A DNA stretch of 24,084 nucleotides from Discostella pseudostelligera (GCA_036940085.1 JALLBK010000103.1:1-24084); one strand, 5' to 3'. Numbered from the stretch's first letter, positions 10,500 through 19,150 are shown. Notes: generated by a model not told the origin, from the sequence alone. Numbers and translations: made by a program.

Positions 10500-10866
10500 G
10501 CTGTTTTTGTGGGGAGTGGGGAGTCGAATGAATAAGTGCGATGCGGTGGGCGAGAGGAGGGATCTCAAAAGCTTGCTCGATACTATTTCCCCCTGGGGAT
10601 ATTGAAGTTTGAATTTTACGGCTTCCTCTGTAGCCCGAGTAACACGAGGGGGTGAACGAAGGCTTTTCACCAACAACCCCTCCCTACGCGCACCATGTTG
10701 GCGATTATGGGTACGGACTCACCGTATGTAATATCGCTAAGGGGTGGCCACCTCCATGCATCATCTCCGGTCCATCGCAGCACCAGCAACATCACCATCA
10801 CCATTCTCATTCACTATGACCATGACCATCGACCCTCGATAGCGACGGATCCTTCATAATAATAAT
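10500..10866. promoter_or_regulatory. Divergent intergenic region between NDUFS7 and METTL18-like gene
   Basis: These 367 bp must hold the promoters of both genes. The right part (about 10780-10860) is rich in CAT/ACC triplets (CACCATCACCATTCTCATTC), and an AATAATAATATG run directly precedes the METTL18-like start. I see no E2F-like motif here, unlike the other three divergent regions, and no TATA box that I would call. Confidence 0.4.
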
Positions 10867-12165
10867 ATGTTGACCATGTCCATGTCTACCTTCAAGTTTG
10901 ACTTCTCTCCAACATTAGAAGGAGGAACAGCATCAGTAGAATCAAGCACTGCGGATGGACAATGCAAAGTACTCAACGCACAAAATGCTGATGCCGCAAA
11001 TGCCAATGCACTGATTGCCAAGTTACTACATCGAGCTGAAACGAATGCCAATGCATGTGCACTCTGGAATGCATCGTCCAATATGATATTGTCCATAAAT
11101 GGCGATAATAGCAATAGCATCAATGATTGTGTTCCGAGTGGAAAAAATGAGAAGGAGGAGTTTGCACCACTACTCCGCTTTCAGAGCCACGAAAGCATCC
11201 ATTTGGCATCATCGACTAATAGTTTACCTACCATGGAGAAGTTACGATATGTCCTTCCAAAACACACACTTTCGGATACAACAACCGATTTAATACCGGG
11301 GGTGTATGAGGGTGGATTGAAAGTGTGGGAATGCTCCATTGATCTATGTCGTTACCTCGCGGACATCACATGTGAGCTGCCATCGATGATGGCAGATGAT
11401 GCCATGCCGACTGCAACCTCGAGTTTGGCGGAGGATGATTTAATACATGTACGAGCGGCAGTGAAGAGATGCATAGAATCGGATGGTACAACTTTGGAAC
11501 TTGGATGTGGACATGGACTACCGGGATGTCTCATAGTACGGGAGAAAATTCGTAGAAGTGTGGGTAGGGTACCGATACAACAAAATGTTTTTTCAGCGGA
11601 TGATAGCGGTGATAATTCGGTGGTTATATTTTCTGACTTCAACGACTTTGTTTTGCATCATGCTACAATACTCAATGCACAGTTGAATGTCTCTGGGATG
11701 CGGCACGACGACGGTGTGGCAATGGATGAATGTCGGATTGCACAGGCTTTATTAGAACGGTCAATATTTGTTGGCGGGGATTGGATGGGGCTATCGCAGA
11801 AGTTATCGTGTGGCATGCTACCATTGCCAGGTGGTGCTCGACGGCAGTCGAATGTGGATGGCAATCGTTTGGATCTCATTCTAGCATCCGAAACAACTTA
11901 CACACCAGAGTCCTGCGAAGACACCGCATTCTTCATGCTACGACACTTGAAAGTTGAGGTTGGAGTTGGCCTTGTAGCAACGAAGAGATTCTACTTTGGT
12001 GTAGGTGGAGGTACTGACTTTTTCACGGCTGCCTGTGAGACGTTATCGATGAGTGACACTGGGCAATTCTCCGATTTGCGCTTGAGTGTAAGAGTTGCTC
12101 AATCCTATGAAAGTGGCATTGCAAATATTCGGGATTTACTCGAAGTGCGATGCCGACGGAAGTAG
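10867..12165 (+). CDS. METTL18: Protein-histidine N-methyltransferase, METTL18/Hpm1-like
   Basis: A single-exon protein of 432 residues. The family hallmark TTDLIPGVYEGGLKVWECSIDL is at about 140-161, followed by SAM motif I LELGCGHGLPG (about 210-220), the second acidic strand IFSDFND, GDWMGL, DLILASETTY and the late motif KRFYFGVGGGT (about 372-382). In yeast (Hpm1) and human (METTL18) the target is a histidine in ribosomal protein uL3 (Rpl3), affecting ribosome assembly and elongation; the same target is inferred here. The N-terminal STFKFDFS resembles the start of METTL18 proteins, so translation may begin at the third of three close Met codons (10867, 10876, 10882). The central region carries a longer Asp/Ala-rich insertion (about 170-195) than I expect for the family. 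It is convergent with the eIF4E gene (149 bp apart), so two translation-related genes are adjacent. Confidence 0.9.
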   Translation: MLTMSMSTFKFDFSPTLEGGTASVESSTADGQCKVLNAQNADAANANALIAKLLHRAETNANACALWNASSNMILSINGDNSNSINDCVPSGKNEKEEFAPLLRFQSHESIHLASSTNSLPTMEKLRYVLPKHTLSDTTTDLIPGVYEGGLKVWECSIDLCRYLADITCELPSMMADDAMPTATSSLAEDDLIHVRAAVKRCIESDGTTLELGCGHGLPGCLIVREKIRRSVGRVPIQQNVFSADDSGDNSVVIFSDFNDFVLHHATILNAQLNVSGMRHDDGVAMDECRIAQALLERSIFVGGDWMGLSQKLSCGMLPLPGGARRQSNVDGNRLDLILASETTYTPESCEDTAFFMLRHLKVEVGVGLVATKRFYFGVGGGTDFFTAACETLSMSDTGQFSDLRLSVRVAQSYESGIANIRDLLEVRCRRK

Positions 12166-12314
12166 GCTCAATATGATACGGAATTTCAATAACGGACGCA
12201 TGTGTCCACAATGTAGACTATTCATTTATTAATAGCGAACCGAACTCATACGCAATTCCGTCTCCCCCCATCATTTCTCTCCCTAAGCATCACAAGATCG
12301 AAACCCTATGTTGT

Positions 12315-13044
12315 TCACTCATTGCGCGGATGACTATGATAACGGATTGGCGCATGTGCCGGCAAACGCAACAACTTCTTCAATCCATCCCGAATTTTCC
12401 CCACAATACGTTGATTCGTCGATGTTTTATTCCAAACGCTCAAAACGTCTTCATGTCCACGTACGGAAATGACAGCACCACAAATCTCCCCCTCGGGTAC
12501 ATCCGGAAACCCCCCCAATAATGATAGGAGCACCTCCTCCCAATATCGTGATCCAAGTAAGCCTCGTTTTGGCAATCGTACCGTCCATCGTCCTCCGTGG
12601 GAATTGTACGGATCCTCCCATGTTGGCTTCACCCCCTCACGAAAAAAATGGTAGTCGGTGGTCGCCGGTAGCTCATGCGGACGGACTAAATAATTATATA
12701 TGGCCCAAAATTCCTCAACGGAGCGACAGGTCCCAATGAGCTTTACGGCATCGGTAAAAGAATCCTTGTCGGCAATCGAGGCGGTGGCCTCGCCGTCAAT
12801 GGCCGAATTGCCCTTTTTGGTACGACGCATGTAGTAGAAAGAGTAGCCGGTTTGTAAAGTCGTGCTCTGGTGTGGAGAAGAGGAGATGATGAAAATTGCA
12901 GTACAAATGATTAGAGTGCGGCAAACGGATCAGCGAGAAGAGCAATGATGTAACGGTGTCAGAAATCATGGGGCATATCTGATTGACGACGAACGACGAT
13001 GCATCATCGCAATCCAATCGAACGCAGAAAAGTCTTACCGTCAT
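12315..13044 (-). CDS. EIF4E2: Class II eIF4E-family cap-binding protein (4EHP/eIF4E2-like)
   Basis: Exon 1 is 13044-13039 (only ATG ACG), the intron 13038-12867 (172 nt, phase 0) and exon 2 is 12866-12315, giving 185 residues. The spliced start STTLQTGYSFYYMRR aligns with the first strand of eIF4E. Then come SVEEFWAIYNYL, FFREGVKPTWED, GGRWTVRL, the EICGAVISVR strand and SVWNKT, ending at an IRYHSH segment. All are close to human 4EHP. The cap-stacking Trp of the KPTWED motif is kept (equivalent of W102). The equivalents of W43 and W46 are Tyr, and the second cap-stacking position (W56) appears to be Phe in DKDSFTDAVKLIG, which marks class II. These proteins bind mRNA caps and often repress rather than drive translation. 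The tiny first exon is tentative; an upstream start could exist. It is divergent from the cyclin gene. Confidence 0.92.
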
Positions 13045-13257
13045 CTTGGTGATTGGAGAGGGGAAAAGTCAAGGATCGAAGCGGGAGGATATCGTGAGGA
13101 TGAAGAGGCTGGTGGATGACCAATTCCTATGCCAATGAGGACGATATTATATTATTTGATAGGGGGGTGGGTATTGGTATTGGTATTGATTTGATTGAAA
13201 TGTTGTGGAATGTGGAGGAATGTGGGATAGTGATAGTGATAGTGACATGTGGCAAAA

Positions 13258-13490
13258 AGGGCGGGAACTATATGAGGTTTCCCGCCAAATATCATTTCCA
13301 CGCGTGCAAGAAGCGAGCGCATCGACCACATAGACTCGAGTCACCGATCTCCCGCCAAATATTTGCGACGTGAAGGGTGATTTCTTAGTCGAGTCAAAGA
13401 TTTCCTGCTAATATCTGCCACGAGTCAACTATCTCCCGCCAAATCGGCATTGCGTTGGCGGGGAATGACAATGAAATCTTTGGCGGGTCC
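13258..13490. promoter_or_regulatory. E2F-like motif array upstream of the cyclin
   Basis: GGCGGGAA-type motifs in either orientation occur at about 13258-13267 (GGGCGGGAAC), 13278-13292 (TTTCCCGCCAAATAT), 13348-13367 (CTCCCGCCAAATATTTGCG), 13432-13446 (CTCCCGCCAAATCGG), 13455-13465 (TTGGCGGGGAA) and 13480-13488 (TTTGGCGGG). A seventh, decayed version (TTTCCTGCTAATATC) lies at 13401-13415. E2F/DP factors bind TTTSSCGC and activate G1/S and some mitotic genes in plants and animals; use here is inferred from motif and neighbour. Confidence 0.6.
13337..13446 (+). repeat. Degenerate direct repeat of about 26 bp, three copies
   Basis: CGAGTCA starts copies at 13337, 13390 and 13421. In each it is followed after a few variable bases by AT[CT]T, then CCCGCCAAAT (copies 1 and 3) or the decayed CCTGCTAATAT (copy 2). 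Copy spacing is 53 and 31 bp, so the E2F-like core appears to have been duplicated together with a flanking CGAGTCA block. CGAGTCA could itself be a site for a bZIP-type factor. Confidence 0.6.
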
Positions 13491-13794
13491 TCGCGTCGCA
13501 GCAGCAATAGCAAGCAACCATCCAGCATGCATGAGTCTGCATGATATGAGTTCAACCATTCAAATTATTCACATCACTGTTATTATCGTCGATGTCATTG
13601 CTCCCTTATTGATCGAGTGTCTTCGAGCACGACGAAGAATTGATTGCAATGCCACCCGCAACGTCAGAACCAGTCCATCTACAGCCATTTTGATATTGGT
13701 CTACTGCTACACTCACATTGGGGCTGTGATCTGCATCCATCGCGTCTTGATCGTCCCCTACGCCAATCTGCATCGCCATTGTCATTGCACGACG

Positions 13795-14864
13795 ATGACG
13801 AAGCCGGGTCAACCATCCATCTCAAAACGCACGCGCAGCAAGATCAAACAAACGACGTTACTCGACTATAAAGTGTCAGGGAGGCAGCAGCGACGGATGT
13901 CAGTGTCAGCGGTGGCAACTACTCGTGACGATGCCTCTGCGGTAGTAGCAGCACCGGCGGCATCAAGTGATTCCAATGCCACTGAGGCAGAGAGTCGTCT
14001 CTCGTCATCCAGCAGCAGCACTCCGTCGTGCCATGATACTACAAAACGCACTACGCGAACAGAATCTATCATTGACAATGTCGCCGCCACCACTGACAAC
14101 AATCGACGAGCTAGGAACGATCGTCGCCGGGTAGCCAACAATGCTGCCACGACGGCGTCGGTAGCACCCACAGCACCTGAAACAACGACAGTAGCAGCGA
14201 CAGTAGCAGTAGCAACGACAAACAGTCAATTGAGGGACAACCCTACAAATGATGATGATGACCCAGCCACAAGTATTAGCAACAAGAGGGCAAGGCGAGA
14301 CAAACGTACCAAACTATGTCACGTTCTCTTATCTGATACAGACAATGCATCTATGACAGGCAGACGGTTGACACGGCAGCAACTACAGCAGCAGCAGAAT
14401 ACGATGGAGACCGTCACACCTTCCCCCGATTCTGTCATTGAAAATAATGTACTTGAGTTATCGAAATCATCCACCAGTACGAGTAGTAGTGTTGAATTGG
14501 TTGAGAAATTGGAAGGCACAGGATGTAGCAGAGAAGATGATGTTGGTTGCTCTACCCCACTCAATGGTACCGGCCAGGGAACAAACACTCAAACGGAGGA
14601 GAATTCGACAGAGAATAATGGAGCCGGAGAGAGCAAGTTAGCTCCTCCTCCTCTTCTTCCCCAATCATCCGTAGTGACCGTGGATAGACTCGAGGCACTG
14701 CAAACCCGACGTCGACCGTCAACGATGATAGACGAGTTTCAATCGACACCGAATTGTCCAAACTATCCCTCGCAGGTATCATCCGCACTAAAACCCACAT
14801 TTCATCAACCTTGGCAACAACCCTATCAACCGGCAATTTCCAACAAACATTGTAGTGGTGCAGC

Positions 14865-14904
<40 letters not shown>

Positions 14905-16398
14905 TCATTACCGCCGGGAGTGATTGACATTGATGCCATACCACATGCATGCTGTCTCCACTCACACCATTCTCACTCTGGATATTCATGGATATCCTCC
15001 CAAAGTAGATGTGGTTGTGCTATAGACTCCAATCATAATAGTTCCGAATGCATAACTGAGGCGTATTTAGCAAGTTATGGAGTCCTTCGATTTGGTACAG
15101 TTGGATTGGCTTGCGTTGCCGTCAATGATGCAGGGAAGAAGAAGGGTGAGAAGGCAGTAGTAAATGAGAGTGATTGGAAGACAGAGCAATGGTGGCTCGA
15201 ACAGACACGAAAAGGGATGGAGGCAACTGCTTCACCAATTACAAAGTCAGGACACTCGCTGCTACGTTCTACCTCGTCTCGAGGTCGCGCCTCCTCCATA
15301 CTTTCGCAGACCGTTGTGAGACATATTGACTACATTCAACGGCAACCGAAATTCACCCTTGATATGAGGAGGACACTCATGGATTGGCTATTGGAGGTCA
15401 CCGAGGAATACAAGCTATCCTCGGAAACGTTTTGGTTGAGTGTTAGATTGGTGGATAGAAGTTTGGCTTGTTCCTACGGAGGCGAGAAGGGTAGTGGTAG
15501 TAGTAATAGTGCTACGACGAGCAAGTGCATCATTGGAGAAGAGATGATGGTGCCAACAGAGAATATTCAGCTTTTGGGGTGGTGAGTTTGTGAACTATGC
15601 TTTTCTGGTTTATTCAATACCCTAATATCATGGATACTCGCTCACGCCGTCTCGTTGTTCAATGCATCTAGTGCCTGCACCCTCATTGCATCCAAACTAA
15701 TCGAAATCATCCCACCCACCGCCGATGATTTCGTCTACATTACCGACAAAACCTACACGAGGAATGAGGTCCTTGAGATGGAGGCGAAAGTCTGCAATGC
15801 TCTCAAGTTCAATTTCAATTACGCTACGCCATATAAATTCGTTCATCGATTTTTGAGAGCTAGTTATGTAAGTTCACACTGTTCTACATCGGCGAGTATG
15901 CTACCAGATGGCAACATCATGCGATGCTACGGAGTGATACATAATGGGATGAATAGCGAGACCAATGCCATGTTGAAGATGCTAGTGTTTTACCTCCTTG
16001 ACTTGGCAGTGCTTGAGTACAAGTTGATGAAGAAGAAACCCAGCCTTGTTACTGCGGCCGCGGTGTACCTTGCCCGTGCTACGCTTGGTATTCGCGAATC
16101 CACTTTGTCGTCGTTGGCCTCGTCATCCCCTCTGTTTGACATCCCGACTGAAAATGGAAGTATCAACTCCGTCCACGGCAATTCACCGAAGTCTAAGAGC
16201 TATTGGACCAAAACCCTCGAGTACTACACTGGCTACGATGTGAAAGATCTTGAGGACTCCGTTCGACTATTGCATCGCCTTCAACAAAACGCTGAGAATT
16301 GTCATCTAGTTGCTATATTCAACAAGCACAAGAGTGCCAAGTGTAATAGGGTGGCAATGAAGACTGTGTTGCACGAAGATGATTTGGGCTTTCGCTAG
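13795..16398 (+). CDS. A/B-type mitotic cyclin
   Basis: Exon 1 is 13795-15581, the intron 15582-15671 (90 nt, phase 2) and exon 2 is 15672-16398, encoding 837 residues. The cyclin box begins around residue 500 with RHIDYIQRQ and MRRTLMDWLLEVTEEYKL (from 524); splicing restores IQLLGCACTLIASKLIEI. EVLEMEAKVCNALKFNF, YKFVHRFLRA and KKPSLVTAAAVYLAR complete both cyclin folds. EVTEEYKL favours A over B type, but I would not separate them by eye. Mitotic cyclins activate CDKs. The 500-residue leader is Ser/Thr/Ala-rich and disordered. It holds an exact RxxLxxxxN destruction box (R194-N202) and a partial PIP-box-like QTTLLDYK (19-26). Two Ser/Gly-rich insertions interrupt the box (about 563-585 and 700-725). 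I prefer Met at 13795 because the longer frame from 13450 crosses E2F-like motifs and starts with an unlikely hydrophobic stretch. Confidence 0.92.
14864..14904 (+). repeat. (CAA)n microsatellite inside the cyclin coding region
   Basis: An almost perfect CAA run of about 13.7 units. In the cyclin frame it is read as ACA codons, giving a run of 13 or so Thr residues in the disordered leader. Length polymorphism between alleles is likely and would stay in frame if whole units change. Confidence 0.9.
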
Positions 16399-16630
16399 AG
16401 TGAAAAGAGAGGAATTGTTGTGACTCGGACGAAAATTTGTTGTGCAAGTGCACACGTACATTTTACTATTCATAATATCAATCATTGATTCACAGATACA
16501 GCCGGTCTGAAAATATTCGTTTTCATTTGTCGAAGAGTCATTTGCATCCTTCCTTTTTGTATACTTTCCGCGTAATTATGATCTGAACACAGATCTTGTT
16601 GTTTCAAGTCATCCGACGCCTTACTTTCGG

Positions 16631-17476
16631 TCACCACGGAGCTGCGTCTGGAGCAGCACTCTCATATGAACTTGCAGCATATTTAACCATATCGTCATCA
16701 TCATCGTTGGCCCCTTCTACATCGTATTTATCCGTATCACCATATTTCTTTGTTGGTCTCCAACACAACCGTCTTCGAAATTTATCGAATCGTCTACTCA
16801 TCTCTCCTTTGATTTCCGTAAACCGCACACTTTGTCCATCAACACTTTTTCCATTATCACTGGTAAACGAGGCAACGTGATACTTGTCAGCATCAGTGTA
16901 ATTGTCAACCTTCGGTCGAAGGCAACACGAAAAGATAATACGTAAGCGTCGCTTGGGCTCATCAGCGTCATTTATTTGTTTCGTCTTCAAGTACTCATTT
17001 GTCTCAGGGGTTAGATACTTGTCCTGTTCGAATGGGGTAATATCCTTCTCGTCATCATCATCTTCGACTCTACGTTTGAGACAATTACAAGCGCATTTGC
17101 AGCAGGGCAGCGCCTCCATCCCGGTGACATCTTTAAATGTTTCTCTGTCAATAAGAAACAGTAATCCGAATAGAGTAGCTACTCCGGCGAGGATCCCTAG
17201 CGTGACATTGACAAAAGTATTGCTACCTCGAGAGGTGTTCTTGTTGTATAGACTATTCGTTGATACTGATTGTTTTGCCTGGTTGTTGCATGGATGAAGT
17301 AGGAGCCGACTAATGAGCCGCCTACCGCCACTACTATTTGTTTTCGAGTTGCATGCGTAGGTTAGTCGTCGTCGGTTCGATGACAGGACACTTCCACTCT
17401 CTTCGATCAATGATCCGGATGCCGACAAGAGGGCAAACAAGAAGATTGCTCTATTCAATGTATTCCTCCGAGTCAT
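16631..17476 (-). CDS. Single-pass type I membrane protein with repeated Cys/DKY cytoplasmic tail, function unknown
   Basis: 281 residues from Met at 17476. I chose this over Met at 17527 because it begins a classical signal peptide (TRRNTLNR, then a hydrophobic IFLFALLSASGSL). A basic, Asn/Ser-rich luminal part follows with one NxT site in the linker before the membrane segment FVNVTLGILAGVATLFGLLFLI (about 88-109). Directly inside the membrane is a Cys cluster, CCKCACNC (125-132), a plausible palmitoylation or metal site. The tail then repeats a unit consisting of a Cys with basic residues, a spacer and DKY: C-L-K-R to EQDKYLTPE, CLRP to DADKYHV, and CWRP to DTDKYDV. Acidic runs (DDDDE, DDDDD) lie between. 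I do not recognise the family; a secreted-pathway membrane adaptor is the most I would infer. It is convergent with the cyclin. Confidence 0.7.
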   Translation of the reverse strand: MTRRNTLNRAIFLFALLSASGSLIEESGSVLSSNRRRLTYACNSKTNSSGGRRLISRLLLHPCNNQAKQSVSTNSLYNKNTSRGSNTFVNVTLGILAGVATLFGLLFLIDRETFKDVTGMEALPCCKCACNCLKRRVEDDDDEKDITPFEQDKYLTPETNEYLKTKQINDADEPKRRLRIIFSCCLRPKVDNYTDADKYHVASFTSDNGKSVDGQSVRFTEIKGEMSRRFDKFRRRLCWRPTKKYGDTDKYDVEGANDDDDDMVKYAASSYESAAPDAAPW

Positions 17477-17699
17477 GGTCCAATATAATTCTTTGATAAT
17501 GGTTATGGTGGGTGACGGCAACCCCACAAACTGGTGGTAGTGGTAGGAAGTTTGTGTTCAATTTGTTTTCTTTTCTGTGACCGATCGCGCCCAGCTTGCA
17601 TGAGAAAGATCCGATTTCATGTTCGCTCAAATTGAGGATCATACCAATTCCCTCAAACATAGCCCTGACCAAGAGAAGCCGAATTCGAGCCGCCCCTCT

Positions 17700-17731
17700 A
17701 CGTACGGTACGGTACGGTACGGTACGTACGT
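17700..17731. repeat. GGTAC pentamer array with GTAC flanks
   Basis: Four perfect GGTAC units (17706-17725) flanked on both sides by ACGTAC/GTACGT. The 4-bp core GTAC is self-complementary, so the array presents six evenly spaced palindromic cores and could slip or form a hairpin. It lies about 230 bp upstream of the membrane protein start. Confidence 0.85.
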
Positions 17732-17760
17732 TACTCCGACTACCTACTCCCACTATGGTA

Positions 17761-17785
17761 CACGTGGCAACATGAGTTCCACGTG
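17761..17785. promoter_or_regulatory. Paired CACGTG (G-box/E-box) palindromes
   Basis: CACGTG at 17761-17766 and again at 17780-17785, 19 bp apart start to start. CACGTG is the core bound by bZIP and bHLH factors in many eukaryotes. The pair sits about 290 bp upstream of the membrane protein start on the minus strand. The assignment to that gene is inferred from position. Confidence 0.4.
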
Positions 17786-18085
17786 CCCATGTTGTGTTAT
17801 TGATGGCTGATTGATCCAAATCTATCCAAATGTGAGAGTACTACTACTATCCAGGTGAAGTAACTTGAATGAATAACCAGATTGTAATATTACCGAACAT
17901 ATTCATTATTTCTCGATGATACCAGCACAGTGGAAAGAGTCTCTACCTCTACCTCGTAAGCAGCTGCTCGTGAGTACTTCGCCCCCATGTGGGTATTGTT
18001 GTGTAGATATCCAAATCCTTTGCATCTTTCATATTGGTTATACTCGTGAACTATCATCTACTATCATCCCATATTGTATTCGGAT

Positions 18086-18843
18086 TTATTTCTCGTCTTT
18101 TGCTACCTCATTGGATAATCCGAGACTCTCGTACGTGTGTCCCGGTGGCAATGGAAATCCATCGACACTGTGCCAATGTTGTGTTGTAATGATGTGTTTA
18201 TGTGCCCGCATATGGAGAACGAGGATGCCGATGGGCATTGAACAAACGCATAATGTGAACACGAGTGTATAGAGATTTGACAATGAATATATGCAACTCA
18301 TCAAGACCATCCTATGCTGAAAGCTGAAAGAGAAGGAACAAGCGACACAAGATATCTACACCCTTAAGTACTCACGCTTCTGAAAATCGAACAACTAGAT
18401 TCTCGGTAGGAATATCTGCAGCCTTGGCCACATCATTATTGGTGATTGCTTTATATTTTTCAGTTGTGGTGATGTTTAGATAGATAATGAAATTGATCGA
18501 GCAGCAAGATTTGATTTATTAGTACCATTCGGGCGGATGTATGTATGCTCTCGCATCGATATGTAATGTTGATATTGGTAACTTTCTTCTAATGAAGTCT
18601 TGTTAGAACTCACCTTTGATAATAGCGGCGGCCACCTCCTTTCGTACTTTTTCGGTACGGCATGCCTTGGACAAATATGATGGATGTGCCGACGACGAGG
18701 TTGAGAATAGTAACGGCCGCCGACGCGACAGTACCCCGGACCGTCGTCGACAAGCATCACCGAGACAAAACAAGGTATTGATACTATGGATATTCTACAT
18801 GAAAACACACCTTGGGCAGCCAGGTAACATGGACGAAGGGCAT
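18086..18843 (-). CDS. 4-oxalocrotonate-tautomerase-like small protein, four exons
   Basis: Exons 18843-18811, 18665-18614, 18448-18376 and 18167-18086; introns of 145, 165 and 208 nt; 79 residues. Splicing gives MPFVHVTWLP, then KACRTEKVRKEVAAAIIKAI, an IPTENLVVRFSEA strand, and VDGFPLPPGHTYESL before the stop. This matches the tautomerase superfamily layout: Pro directly after the initiator Met (catalytic base Pro1 once Met is removed), a first strand, an amphipathic helix with REVAxAI, and a second strand. The substrate is unknown; related enzymes tautomerise keto-enol compounds as small oligomers. All phases agree (0, 1, 2). The first three exons are firm; the last is not. An acceptor after TTTCAG near 18320 would also fit phase and either end the protein at once (57 residues) or read through in frame to the same stop. 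It diverges from the IQ protein across the E2F-like repeat. Confidence 0.68.
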
Positions 18844-19002
18844 TGTTTGTCGTTGCGTCTGTATTAGATTGCGAATCGATGAGTGTTGGATGATGGTGTT
18901 GAGATACTCTATTACGATATGGCGATGGTGGTGGTGGTGGCGGTGGAGGAGGGTAGATCCGAGATGGTGAGCGTTGATGTTGATGCGGTTGATTGCAGTA
19001 GC

Positions 19003-19100
19003 AAAAATGGCGGGAAGACGATTTGGCGAAGAGGATTGCTGTGAAAATGGCGGGAAGTTAATTTGGCGAATATGATTGTGGGGAAATGGCGGGAAGAGGA
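19003..19100 (+). promoter_or_regulatory. Tandem 40-bp repeat carrying E2F-like motifs, 2.4 copies
   Basis: TGGCGGGAA occurs at 19008-19016, 19048-19056 and 19087-19095 (40 and 39 bp apart), each preceded by an A-rich run (AAAATGG). ATTTGGCGAA occurs at 19021-19030 and 19061-19070 (exactly 40 bp apart). Each unit therefore carries a GGCGGGAA and a TTTGGCGAA, both close to E2F consensus sites. The array sits 50-150 bp upstream of the IQ protein start and about 160-260 bp upstream of the tautomerase-like start, so either or both genes could be controlled. Function is inferred from motif. Confidence 0.65.
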
Positions 19101-19150
19101 GCCAGTACCTAATTGCAGCTAATTGCCTTGAAAAATAAATCCTCTCAACC

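Larger units (their letters stand above)
13045..13794. promoter_or_regulatory. Divergent promoter region of eIF4E-like and cyclin genes
   Basis: A 750-bp region between the two inferred starts. It contains the E2F-like array described separately (13258-13490), a GTATTG tandem at about 13171-13190 that includes two inverted CCAAT pentamers (ATTGG at 13173 and 13179), and a GATAGT triplication at 13226-13243. The plus frame is open from 13450, but its translation up to residue 115 is hydrophobic and unlike cyclin N-termini, and the E2F-like motifs run into it, so I treat 13450-13794 as promoter or 5' UTR. Confidence 0.5.
17477..18085. other. Intergenic region between membrane protein and tautomerase-like gene
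   Basis: 609 bp upstream of the membrane protein (its promoter) and downstream of the tautomerase-like gene. It holds a GGTAC pentamer array and two CACGTG palindromes, listed separately. A 118-codon plus-strand frame (17916-18272) crosses it but reads as antisense of the tautomerase last exon with no domain, so I do not call it a gene. Confidence 0.5.

Noticed and set aside
13450..13794. Upstream in-frame extension of the cyclin (115 residues)
   Set aside because: Hydrophobic and cysteine-rich, unlike cyclin leaders, and it overlaps two E2F-like motifs; kept as promoter or 5' UTR, though not excluded.
14561..14989. Minus-strand frame with a poly-Leu run
   Set aside because: Antisense reading of the CAA microsatellite inside the cyclin.
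17916..18272. 118-codon plus-strand frame
   Set aside because: Antisense to the tautomerase last exon, no recognisable domain.
18476..18808. 110-codon minus-strand frame
   Set aside because: It is the wrong frame across exon 2 and introns of the tautomerase-like gene; the motif-bearing frame is another one.
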